Assembly (NCBI GenBank): GCA_011056825.1
Contig: DSBH01000120.1
Coordinates: forward strand, 1-6,259
DNA length: 6,259 nt
Direction: 5' to 3'
Source of the DNA: Deltaproteobacteria bacterium
GTDB taxonomy: Bacteria; Desulfobacterota; Syntrophia; Syntrophales; UBA2210
Positions 1 through 5,947 of this stretch are shown piece by piece (the first letter of the stretch is position 1; each line of letters opens with the position of its first letter). The translations under genes were made by a program, and so were the position numbers. Under the pieces are notes generated by a model that worked only from the letters and a program-made list of their open reading frames with translations, was not told where the DNA came from and did no database searches.

Positions 1-20
1 AAGATATCGAGTCATCAATA

Positions 21-32
21 TGCAACGTTGCA
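21..32. repeat. 12-bp perfect palindrome TGCAACGTTGCA
   Basis: TGCAACGTTGCA equals its own reverse complement. Its gene context lies outside the window, so it may be an operator half-site pair or chance. A perfect 12-bp palindrome is not rare enough in 600 bases of intergenic DNA to claim function. Confidence 0.3.
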
Positions 33-89
33 GCATGAAAAGTCGAAGCATATAAAAGAGATGCGATGGGCCGCATTTTCTCATACCTG

Positions 90-103
90 CCCTGGAGGGA
101 GGG
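90..103. repeat. Partial copy of the palindromic repeat
   Basis: CCCTGGAGGGAGGG here is identical over 14 bases to positions 377-390 in the repeat copy at 371. It lacks the left arm of the palindrome, so it looks like a degraded or truncated copy. A run of five T follows, but the remaining stem is only about 4 bp, too weak to call a terminator. Confidence 0.5.
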
Positions 104-120
104 TTTTTCCAAACCATTGT

Positions 121-165
121 CCCCTCCCCTCGAGGGAGGGGAGCAAGGGGAGCGGAGGCTCCATC
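121..165. repeat. GC-rich palindromic dispersed repeat, copy 1
   Basis: The core is CCCCTCCC (121-128), a five-base loop, then GGGAGGGG (134-141), a perfect 8-bp inverted repeat. A purine-rich tail continues to about 165. The 45-base segment matches 371-415 at 37 positions in the same orientation. Repeats of this style are common between genes in many proteobacterial genomes. They may act as transcript-end or stability hairpins, but no function can be shown here. Confidence 0.7.
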
Positions 166-228
166 AGATAAAATGTTTCTGTAGGTTTCGCGCCACCATT
201 CACGCCTGCTCTTTCACCCCCACCCTGA

Positions 229-251
229 CCCTCCCCCTTGAAGGGGGAGGG
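229..251. repeat. GC-rich palindromic repeat, variant copy
   Basis: CCCTCCCCCTT (229-239) and AAGGGGGAGGG (241-251) form a perfect inverted repeat. As a folded RNA the stem would be nine C/T:G/A pairs closed by a TTGAA loop. It is related in base pattern to the copies at 121 and 371, but the arm lengths differ and the flanking CACCCTGA is not shared. It probably belongs to the same broad family. Confidence 0.6.
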
Positions 252-307
252 ATGGCCAACAACCAGGTCGTCCTGAGGCTCCGATGCAACCCGGACATCC
301 TCGTGTG

Positions 308-318
308 CCCCGAAGGGG
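308..318. repeat. Small hairpin CCCC-GAA-GGGG
   Basis: Four C, a GAA loop and four G form a tight hairpin. It sits immediately upstream of GAGCCCTGTCGAAGGAT (321-337), which resembles the CTTCGACAGG-type dispersed intergenic repeats seen in many bacterial genomes. The surroundings read as another mobile or decayed repeat unit, not as a gene. Confidence 0.4.
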
Positions 319-370
319 TAGAGCCCTGTCGAAGGATAGACCGGGCAGGCAGGAACCGACTATATCTTTT

Positions 371-415
371 CCCCTCCCCTGGAGGGAGGGGATGAAGGGG
401 AGGGGGCGCTTCCTC
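371..415. repeat. GC-rich palindromic dispersed repeat, copy 2
   Basis: The core is CCCCTCCC (371-378), a five-base loop and GGGAGGGG (384-391), the same arms as in the copy at 121. The purine-rich tail also aligns, giving 37 of 45 identical positions with 121-165. The two copies are in direct orientation and offset by exactly 250 bases. Confidence 0.7.
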
Positions 416-499
416 TGTCGCGGTGCAACGGCTCATGGATGATTCAGCCTGGTCTGTCATTACAACAACCCTGATGGTTCGGTCTGAATGTGCGAAGGG

Positions 500-516
500 C
501 GGCACATACCGTGCCG
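500..516. repeat. Hairpin CGGCAC-ATACC-GTGCCG
   Basis: This is a perfect 6-bp stem with a five-base loop. It has no T-run on either side, so it is not an obvious Rho-independent terminator. It lies about 125 bases upstream of the first response regulator and could be a leader structure or chance. Confidence 0.35.
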
Positions 517-641
517 ATTAACGGAGTGTTGAACTGTCTGTACCATGAACAGGATGGACCAATCGCGGATTTCGGAATAATGTTTTTTATCGCCACGGGA
601 ATAAAAAAAAGGTAGTAATAAAAGGAAGTAATGGAGGGGGT

Positions 642-1010
642 ATGATAAAAGTACTCATCGTCGACGACGAAATTCACATCATACGTCTTCTGCGTCAGTA
701 TCTCGAATCGAAGAGATACGATGTTTTCACGGCGACGAACGGTGTGGAGGCAATCCGGAAAGCAAAAACAATTGAACCGGACGTGGTTCTGCTCGATCAC
801 ATCATGCCCGGTATGGGGGGAATCGAAGTCCTGAAGGCCATCAAGAAATTCCGCCCCGAGACGGTAGTCATCATGCTGACGGCCGTTATTGATGAATCGG
901 TAGCCCGAATAACCCTTGCATCGGGAGCCGACGTTTACATTACCAAGCCCTTCAATCTTGAAAACGTTGAAACATCGATATTGTCGAAACTGGGGTCGGA
1001 CCCGGCGTGA
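642..1010 (+). CDS. Receiver-only response regulator (CheY-like), first of a pair
   Basis: This 122-residue protein is a single phosphoreceiver domain with no DNA-binding or enzymatic output domain. It would take a phosphoryl group from a histidine kinase and pass the signal on by protein contact, in the cytoplasm. All hallmark residues are visible: the acidic pocket D8-D9-E10 (VDDE), phospho-acceptor D52 in LLDHIMPG, switch T80 in MLTA, aromatic Y99, and K102-P103 in ITKP. A GGAGGGGG tract (633-640) just before the ATG supports the start. The next receiver gene follows after 41 bases in the same direction, so the two are probably one transcript. No kinase is visible. The family call is firm, but the pathway and partner are unknown. 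It could be a Spo0F- or DivK-type relay protein as easily as a chemotaxis CheY. Confidence 0.93.
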   Translation: MIKVLIVDDEIHIIRLLRQYLESKRYDVFTATNGVEAIRKAKTIEPDVVLLDHIMPGMGGIEVLKAIKKFRPETVVIMLTAVIDESVARITLASGADVYITKPFNLENVETSILSKLGSDPA

Positions 1011-1040
1011 AACCGCGGATCCTGTCCGCGCTACAGGCGA

Positions 1041-1045
1041 GGAGG
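1041..1045 (+). promoter_or_regulatory. Ribosome binding site that fixes the start of the second receiver
   Basis: GGAGG lies six bases before ATG at 1052. It favours that start over the in-frame GTG at 1007, which overlaps the upstream stop as GTGA and would add 15 residues (MKPRILSALQARRHI) that are not part of a receiver fold. Confidence 0.75.
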
Positions 1046-1051
1046 CACATC

Positions 1052-1429
1052 ATGGAAGCGAAAAAAATTCTGGTAATCGATGACGAGGCGCCTTTTGTCA
1101 ATGTCGTAAAGCGAATAATCGAATCCAGAAGTTCCTACCGGGTATTTACGGCAACCGACGGACAGACGGGGCTGAAACTGGCACGGTCCGAAAAGCCCGA
1201 TCTTATTCTGCTCGACATCGTCATGCCGGGCATGTCCGGATCAGATGTGGCGGAGGATCTGCTTGAGGATCCGCTGACGCGGGACATTCCCATCATATTC
1301 GTGACCGCCGTTATCAGTAAGGATGAAATAGGCGGCAGCGGCGGCATGCTCGGCAACCGTACGTTCATCGCCAAACCTATCGTTGCCGACGAACTGATGG
1401 CGAAAATAAACAAGCTGTTTTCGCAATAA
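1052..1429 (+). CDS. Receiver-only response regulator, second of a pair
   Basis: From the ATG chosen here this is a 125-residue stand-alone receiver domain. The phosphorylation machinery is complete: D10-D11-E12 (IDDE), phospho-acceptor D55 in LLDIVMPG, T85 in FVTA, and K108-P109 in IAKP. Before the conserved lysine there is a short Gly-rich stretch (GGSGG near 94-98) where the usual G-A-D loop would be. This variant is familiar in receivers carrying a VTAxxxxxE...FxAKP pattern. By eye it is clearly diverged from the upstream receiver, so this is a pair of different regulators and not a recent duplication. No output domain and no kinase are visible. It probably shares a transcript with the gene at 642. 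Function beyond phosphorelay signalling cannot be assigned. Confidence 0.92.
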   Translation: MEAKKILVIDDEAPFVNVVKRIIESRSSYRVFTATDGQTGLKLARSEKPDLILLDIVMPGMSGSDVAEDLLEDPLTRDIPIIFVTAVISKDEIGGSGGMLGNRTFIAKPIVADELMAKINKLFSQ

Positions 1430-1465
1430 CGGTGATATTCCCCCGAGGATGTCGATGCACGGAAT

Positions 1466-1520
1466 GACGGCGACGGGCAGCTCTGTCATAAATCTTGTTA
1501 TCACCCCGGCGTCTTTTTTT
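1466..1520 (+). terminator. Weak terminator-like structure after the receiver pair
   Basis: GACG (1466-1469) and CGGG (1474-1477) can pair with CCCG (1505-1508) and CGTC (1510-1513), giving an interrupted 8-bp stem directly followed by seven T (1514-1520). GGTGATA (1431-1437) can also pair with TATCACC (1499-1505) in a competing fold. The loop is long and the stem is imperfect, so the T-run is the stronger part of the evidence. If real, it separates the receiver pair from the hydrolase gene. Confidence 0.35.
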
Positions 1521-1555
1521 GTTCCTGCTTTATTGACAAGGAGGATAACTTCATA

Positions 1556-2533
1556 ATGATTTCACGGTACCGCCTGGTTGTCAACGGCTCGGGACACGCC
1601 TTTCTGCGCGAATTCGGGTGTTCCTGCGCCCGATGCCGCGAAAGGAAACATACGGCAAATACGTCGGTTTCCATCGTCGGCGGCGATCCTCGCTCTGGTC
1701 GCCTCACCTGGCACGCCCTGGTGGATGTCGGGCTCGGCGTCAACACCAGCCTGTGCAATTATTTCAATCCCGACGAAGCGCGCGTCGACCAGTTGCTGCT
1801 CAGCCACTGGCATCCCGATCACACGCTGGAAATCAACCGGCTCGGTGAAACGGCCCGACGAACGGCATTCCGGCGAGGCGAGAAATTCACGAAAATACCG
1901 ACCTGGTGTCGAAACGGCACGGCGAGGTGGCTGCAGAAAAACCATTCCTACGAATGGTATCGTCACCTGCTTCCTCACAACACGAACGAAGCGTCGCACC
2001 CGGGTTCAATTCTTGACCCGGTTCCACTTGAAACAACGGGCCTGAAAATCACTCCCGTCGCCGTATCGCACGTCACGGCCGACATTGATCCGGCGAATTT
2101 CAAGGACCGCCTCTATTGCTCGGCCTTTTTCGTCGTGGAAGCGGCGGGCAAAAAAGCGGTCCTGCTCTGGGACGCCGACGGTTCGAACGACTGGATTCTC
2201 GCACCCGACACGCCCGAACAGGAAGACGCGGTCGCGCTCATCTCGGAAGCCGACTATCTTTTCATCGACTGCTTCAACTGGAACACAGAAGAGGTCCGCG
2301 GTTTCAACACGGGACACCTCTCCTTCAGTACCGTGAGAAAGTACGCCGCTGCGATCTCGCCGCGACAGACGCTGCTGGTGCACATAAGCGGCCACGAAGA
2401 CGGTAAGGGGAATCCCGGGTGGGGCTGGACCGACGAACAATGGACCGTGGAAGCTCAAAAGGCCTGGGACGCGAGCAAACTCCCGGGATCCGTCCGCGTG
2501 CCCTCGATCGGAGAGGAATTCCCCCTTTTCTGA
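1556..2533 (+). CDS. PhnP-like metallo-beta-lactamase-fold hydrolase
   Basis: This 325-residue cytoplasmic protein has no signal peptide. The metal-binding motif is H84-W-H86-P-D88-H89. Likely further ligands are H172 (AVSH), D206 (WDADG), and H276 and/or H280 (VHISGH), with H254 (TGHLS) as a candidate catalytic histidine. Near the N-terminus G21-C22-S-C24-A-R-C27 reproduces the C-x-C-x2-C that binds an extra structural zinc in PhnP, the cyclic ribose phosphate diesterase of phosphonate breakdown. The fold and metal binding are therefore well supported, and a phosphodiesterase-like activity is a reasonable inference, but the substrate is unknown. It is longer than E. coli PhnP (about 250 residues). 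The extra length includes a Trp/His-rich stretch around residues 115-150 and a WGW segment near the C-terminus. AAGGAGG (1538-1544) supports the ATG start. No phn or lipoate/PQQ genes are nearby, so calling it phnP would be unsafe. Confidence 0.88.
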   Translation: MISRYRLVVNGSGHAFLREFGCSCARCRERKHTANTSVSIVGGDPRSGRLTWHALVDVGLGVNTSLCNYFNPDEARVDQLLLSHWHPDHTLEINRLGETARRTAFRRGEKFTKIPTWCRNGTARWLQKNHSYEWYRHLLPHNTNEASHPGSILDPVPLETTGLKITPVAVSHVTADIDPANFKDRLYCSAFFVVEAAGKKAVLLWDADGSNDWILAPDTPEQEDAVALISEADYLFIDCFNWNTEEVRGFNTGHLSFSTVRKYAAAISPRQTLLVHISGHEDGKGNPGWGWTDEQWTVEAQKAWDASKLPGSVRVPSIGEEFPLF

Positions 2534-2554
2534 AGACGCGGCCGCATGAAACGG

Positions 2555-2588
2555 CGCGCGTCAGGACACCGCGGTGACGCCGTTTTTT
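2555..2588 (+). terminator. Intrinsic terminator after the hydrolase, overlapping the convergent gene
   Basis: CG (2555-2556), a bulged C, then GCGTCA (2558-2563) pair with TGACGC (2575-2580) and CG (2581-2582). This is an 8-bp GC-rich stem with one bulge and an 11-base loop, followed by TTTTTT (2583-2588). It begins 21 bases after the hydrolase stop. A competing hairpin, GACGCGGCCG (2535-2544) with CGGC and CGCGTC (2552-2562), lies just before it. The stem contains the stop codon of the minus-strand secernin-like gene. Confidence 0.5.
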
Positions 2589-3874
2589 CTGTTATACCTG
2601 TTCCAGTAACGGCGGTAGCAGAATCCCGTCCGTGTTTCCGGCATTTCCTCCAGACGTGTGCCCCACTTTTCGACGATACCGCGCGCTCGCTTGAAATACC
2701 CGTCAATCGTTTCCCCGCTCAGTGGAACAGCCCCCTCAAGGGTCGACGTCATATCTTCCTCCAGCGGTCTCCGAAGACGTTCCATTTCCGCCAGGGCCGC
2801 CGGCCAGGTCTGAAGCGCCCGGCGATGCAACCGCTCGCATTTCCACCACCAGGAACGTTCGTCATACCCGGCCTCGCCTGAAACATATTCGGAGGGCATT
2901 CCCGTTCCCTCGCCGAAAACCGGAAAGAAGGGGCTCAGGCAGGGATTCGAGGCCCCCGTCACGTAACAGCCGGCGCCCGATTCCCCGATACTCGCCACCA
3001 GGGAACCCACGGTCTGGTTCCGTCGTATGAACGGGTCCGCCGCGTGCATGCAGAGTGTCCCGCCGTGCCTGTGGGGACGGAAATCCTCACGGACGCCGTG
3101 ATGCCGGAGTATATTCATAAAATCAAGCGTCGTCAGGGGATGCCGTTCGCCCCGTTGCAACAATTCGCGGGAACAACGTTCGCGTGCGCGCGATGCGGCG
3201 CCCGCGGTTATGAAACATCCAGTGTAGCATTTCCGGAAATTGAAATCCTTCGCGTTCCGACACCAGCCCTTTTTCACGGCGTTCTCCACAAGACCGGGAG
3301 AACATTCGTCGAAATCGTTTTCAAGGGATATGATGTTGGAAATGCTCCAGAACGAATCGATCTTTTTCCAGGCCCACCAGGAGTGAACCGTCTCGAGCAC
3401 GTATGCTTCACGCGCGTCGGCGACAAGAAACCCGTTCATGTAGAAGAAAGGCTTGCGGTATCCGCAATTTCCGCCCTGGCCGTATGTTTCAAGCAGATCG
3501 ATGATCGTGGCGAGCGCGCCGCGTGCGCTGTCGCTACGCTCCAGGGCGAGCCGCAGCAGGTCCATGCCTGTCAGGCCCGTTTTTGCCGGTTTTTCCCTGG
3601 TAAAAAGGGCCTCGTTCCCGATGACGACGCCATGCTCGTTGACGCCCATTTCGGCGCCGAACATATGGAAGGGACGACAGATAAGAACCCTGTACGTGCG
3701 TTCGACCTGCGGAATCGAGAGCCGGCTGCACCGAACAATCGAACCCGGTCCGTGGCATCCGGCGGGAACGACTTCCACGTTTTGCACTTCGTCGGGTTCG
3801 CGGTCACTGTTTTTCGCAAAGAGCGTTACGCCGCCCCTCGTTGTTTCTCCGATAGCCACCATGGTGTCGCACAC
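2561..3874 (-). CDS. Secernin-like C69-family Ntn hydrolase (putative dipeptidase)
   Basis: The protein has 437 residues from the GTG start chosen here. It belongs to the peptidase C69/U34 superfamily (PepD-like dipeptidases and secernins), in which an N-terminal cysteine exposed after Met removal acts as nucleophile. The start MCDTMVAIG places that cysteine at residue 2. Next come AKNSDREPDEVQ (about 20-31), the secernin signature segment, then GVNEHGVVIGNEALFT (about 77-92), GGNCGY, and ETVHSWWAWKKI. Length is close to that of known secernins (about 410-430). The fold runs to the end without frameshift. Peptide-bond hydrolysis is inferred from the family. Several secernins have no proven peptidase activity, so the substrate is uncertain. 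No signal peptide is visible, so it is probably cytoplasmic. It lies 80 bases downstream of the GH13 phosphorylase with no terminator between them, which suggests co-transcription. Confidence 0.88.
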   Translation of the reverse strand: MCDTMVAIGETTRGGVTLFAKNSDREPDEVQNVEVVPAGCHGPGSIVRCSRLSIPQVERTYRVLICRPFHMFGAEMGVNEHGVVIGNEALFTREKPAKTGLTGMDLLRLALERSDSARGALATIIDLLETYGQGGNCGYRKPFFYMNGFLVADAREAYVLETVHSWWAWKKIDSFWSISNIISLENDFDECSPGLVENAVKKGWCRNAKDFNFRKCYTGCFITAGAASRARERCSRELLQRGERHPLTTLDFMNILRHHGVREDFRPHRHGGTLCMHAADPFIRRNQTVGSLVASIGESGAGCYVTGASNPCLSPFFPVFGEGTGMPSEYVSGEAGYDERSWWWKCERLHRRALQTWPAALAEMERLRRPLEEDMTSTLEGAVPLSGETIDGYFKRARGIVEKWGTRLEEMPETRTGFCYRRYWNRYNRKNGVTAVS

Positions 3875-3883
3875 GGCGGTGAG

Positions 3884-3891
3884 CCTCCTTT
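3884..3891 (-). promoter_or_regulatory. Shine-Dalgarno that fixes a GTG start for the secernin-like gene
   Basis: On the minus strand AAAGGAGG is followed after nine bases by GTG-TGC-GAC (start codon 3872-3874). An upstream in-frame start at 3931 would add 19 residues (ending ...RRLTAV) before the cysteine, would translate through this Shine-Dalgarno, and would bury the expected N-terminal nucleophile. Confidence 0.85.
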
Positions 3892-3954
3892 CAAAACCGT
3901 GGTCTACGGAAACCCGGGACGCCGCCCTCATCTATACCATGACACTCTCGGGAA

Positions 3955-5874
3955 TCACTCGGCCGCCGACTGGCTCGATTCTATATCCCGTTCAAGCTCG
4001 CCGAAGGGGGCGAGCCACAGGACGTCGTATGGTTCCAGGTTGATCGAAACGATGCCGTCTCGCTCCGTCCATCCCCGCCCGGCCATCATGTCATACCACT
4101 GGGTTTCCTCGATGCCGAGATCTCGACAGGAAAACTCGACCCTGCTGGCACGATCCGTCACATTGGTCACGGCCAGTATATGCTCGTCGCCTTCCGGCGA
4201 TGTACGGAGCAGCGCGAACACGTCACTTGAGAGAGAAAGAACCCGCTGGTCTCCCCGTGGATGAAAGGCCCGGTGACTGACGCGGAGTTCCAGCAGGCGG
4301 CCCAGGTGATCGATGATACGGTGAAGTTTGGAACCCGGTTCGACGAGCATCCGGGCCAGGTACGACTCGGTAATCACGGCCCGGTTTACGTCCCGTTTCA
4401 CCTTGCTGCGAAGGGCCAGCTGCACATCGTTCCGGCTTCCGATAAGACCGTGCAGATAAATTCCAGGAATGCCTCGAAGGGCCAGCGCTATACTGCGGGA
4501 CGCCACAAATCTCCTGACCTGGAACGCCCTGTCCTCGTCCACGGTATCCAGATTCAGGGCGCTGTACCAGGTGGTATTGATTTCGTAGGGCATCGGCCCC
4601 TTCCCCTCAACTGACCTGTACGAGATAAATGCGCCGTGCTCCCGGGCGCGGGATATGAGAAAGTTGATTTCCTCCTCCGGCAGGATGCCCTGGGCGCCGG
4701 GAAGACCGATGCCGTCATGAGTATCGAGTATGTTCAGATACGTCGAGGTCTCGGAGGGATACGCCAGGGTTTCGCTCCACCGCGTCAGGTATGTCGAGTC
4801 GCCGCGGTAAAAGGCGTGCAGCACCAGGGGCGGCAGTGAAAAATTATAAATAACTTGCGCCTCGTCGCTGCCCTCACCGAAATACGAAATATTTTCGTAG
4901 TACGGAACATTGGTTTCCGTGACCAGGCCCACGTGGGGAGCGGCTATATCGAGCACGTCCCGAAAGAGTTTTATAATTTCATGGGTCTGTTCGAGATTCG
5001 CGCCGGACGTGCCCGACTCCCACCAGAAATAGGTCACCGCATCGAGGCGGATCAGGTCGGCGCCTTTCCTGACGTACAACAGCAGCGTTTCTATGACGCT
5101 CAGCAGGACACGGGGATTGCGGTAATTGAGGTCGATCTGGTCCGGCGAAAAGGTGGTCCAGGCCCAGATCGGCCCATCAAGCGTGTAAAACATCGTAAGT
5201 ATGTCATTGGTGCGGGGACGTCTCACAATCTTGCGCTGCTCGGTCGTCAATTCGTCCTTTGACTTGAAGGTTATGGCATAATCGCGGTACTCGGGGTTGC
5301 CGCTCAGCATTTCCTGTATGGGGACGCTCCTGGAGGAAGCGTGGTTGAAAACGCCATCAAACATGAGGCGGAATGTCGAACCGATCCGGACGATATCATC
5401 CCATGAACCAAGGCGGGGATCGACGGACCGGTAGTCAACCACGGAGAATCCCCTGTCCGAAGAATAAGGAAAAAAGGGGAGTATGTGAATAGTGTTGAAA
5501 ACGGGCGCCCGGTGCCGCAGGGCGGACAGGAAGTTGGTCAGCGCCGCCAGGGGGGACCGCTCCTCCGCACGGATCATGTCGCCGTAAGTGATGAGAATCA
5601 TGTCGCGTTCGCTGAAACGGTTTTTCGGATGAAACCCGGTTTCCGCTCTAAGACATTCTTCCCGCTTGTGCGCGTGGTGAACCTTTATGAGACGCAAAAG
5701 TTCTGGCATTGCCCGCCGCGCTTCCCGCATACCGTAAAGAAACCGCAGCCGTTTGAAAAACCGTTCCTCCCTGTCGACCGGAATATCGAGCACCGGCCGC
5801 CGGAAATCGGGATCGCTGTCATATCCCCGGTTCATCATCCTGTTCATCTTGTGTCCGTTCAAAATGGTCGCCAC
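3955..5874 (-). CDS. GH13_18 sugar phosphorylase, glucosylglycerate phosphorylase (YcjM)-like
   Basis: This 639-residue protein (from the GTG start) is a glycoside hydrolase family 13 enzyme of the sucrose-phosphorylase subfamily, which splits an alpha-glucoside with phosphate to give glucose 1-phosphate. Numbered from this GTG, the motifs are LITYGD (about 94-99), LPFFPYSSDRGFSVVDY (about 132-148), DGVFNH (173-178), RLDAVTY with nucleophile D278, VTETNVPY with acid/base E320, NISYFGEGSDEAQ and FSLPPLVLHA, then THDGIGLPG with stabiliser D387, and GSRND followed by DVNR. The SYFGEGSDEAQ, PYEIN and GSRND segments resemble, from memory, E. coli YcjM and other glucosylglycerate phosphorylases more than classical sucrose phosphorylases. 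It is longer than YcjM (about 560), with an extra basic N-terminal stretch of about 45 residues and an acidic C-terminal tail. The donor and acceptor sugars are not proven. No glucosylglycerate synthesis gene or sugar transporter is visible. It sits 73 bases after the quinone oxidoreductase and 80 before the secernin-like gene. Confidence 0.9.
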   Translation of the reverse strand: MATILNGHKMNRMMNRGYDSDPDFRRPVLDIPVDREERFFKRLRFLYGMREARRAMPELLRLIKVHHAHKREECLRAETGFHPKNRFSERDMILITYGDMIRAEERSPLAALTNFLSALRHRAPVFNTIHILPFFPYSSDRGFSVVDYRSVDPRLGSWDDIVRIGSTFRLMFDGVFNHASSRSVPIQEMLSGNPEYRDYAITFKSKDELTTEQRKIVRRPRTNDILTMFYTLDGPIWAWTTFSPDQIDLNYRNPRVLLSVIETLLLYVRKGADLIRLDAVTYFWWESGTSGANLEQTHEIIKLFRDVLDIAAPHVGLVTETNVPYYENISYFGEGSDEAQVIYNFSLPPLVLHAFYRGDSTYLTRWSETLAYPSETSTYLNILDTHDGIGLPGAQGILPEEEINFLISRAREHGAFISYRSVEGKGPMPYEINTTWYSALNLDTVDEDRAFQVRRFVASRSIALALRGIPGIYLHGLIGSRNDVQLALRSKVKRDVNRAVITESYLARMLVEPGSKLHRIIDHLGRLLELRVSHRAFHPRGDQRVLSLSSDVFALLRTSPEGDEHILAVTNVTDRASRVEFSCRDLGIEETQWYDMMAGRGWTERDGIVSINLEPYDVLWLAPFGELERDIESSQSAAE

Positions 5875-5883
5875 CTGGTTTCT

Positions 5884-5890
5884 CCTCCTT
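5884..5890 (-). promoter_or_regulatory. Shine-Dalgarno that fixes a GTG start for the phosphorylase
   Basis: On the minus strand AAGGAGG is followed after nine bases by GTG-GCG-ACC (start codon 5872-5874). The alternative in-frame starts, TTG at 5916 and ATG at 5898, lie upstream of this site and would encode it as Lys-Arg-Arg-Arg. The later ATG at 5847 has no good ribosome binding site. The arrangement copies that of the downstream secernin-like gene. Confidence 0.75.
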
Positions 5891-5947
5891 TTTTGCATCA
5901 CTGTCCCGCCGGACAACCCTCTTACGCGGCTTTGTCACTTCCCTCGA

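Larger units (their letters stand above)
1..641. other. Intergenic region with palindromic repeats, no credible gene
   Basis: This stretch before the first response regulator has no believable coding region. The open frames across it read straight through GC-rich palindromes, give Pro/Gly/Arg-rich low-complexity peptides, and lack good ribosome binding sites. It contains four CCCT...AGGG-type repeat copies (near 90, 121, 229 and 371), a tight CCCC-GAA-GGGG hairpin at 308-318, a segment at 321-337 (GAGCCCTGTCGAAGGAT) of a kind common in dispersed intergenic repeats, and a CGGCAC/GTGCCG hairpin at 500-516. From about 575 to 630 it becomes AT-rich, which would suit the promoter or leader of the response-regulator pair, but I cannot point to convincing -35 and -10 boxes. 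Confidence 0.7.

Noticed and set aside
90..415. CRISPR-like array from the repeated CCCT...AGGG units
   Set aside because: The units are unevenly spaced and variable in sequence, and there are too few. No cas genes are present. They are palindromic dispersed repeats.
66..505. Open frames on both strands through the 5' repeat region
   Set aside because: The predicted peptides are direct translations of the palindromic repeats (PPSRGRVRVGV-like and LPPGEG-like). Such peptides are a common annotation artefact.
1007..1051. GTG start at 1007 overlapping the upstream stop (GTGA), suggesting translational coupling
   Set aside because: The ATG at 1052 has a well-spaced GGAGG and matches the usual start of a receiver domain. 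The extra 15 residues look non-functional. Not fully excluded.
1533..1558. TTGACA at 1533-1538 with CATAAT at 1553-1558 as a promoter
   Set aside because: The spacer is only 14 bases, and the elements overlap the ribosome binding site and the ATG, so transcription would start inside the gene.
1562..1999. Overlapping open frames on both strands inside the hydrolase gene
   Set aside because: The 1556-2533 frame contains all the metal-binding motifs and has a ribosome binding site. The other frames are shadows without motifs.
3044..4264. Long plus-strand open frame of 406 codons opposite the secernin-like gene and the end of the phosphorylase
   Set aside because: It lies antisense to two well-conserved genes, shows no recognisable domain, and is of the kind often produced opposite GC-rich coding sequence.
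5875..5916. TTG at 5916 or ATG at 5898 as the start of the phosphorylase
   Set aside because: Both would translate through the AAGGAGG that correctly precedes GTG at 5874, and neither has a comparable site of its own.
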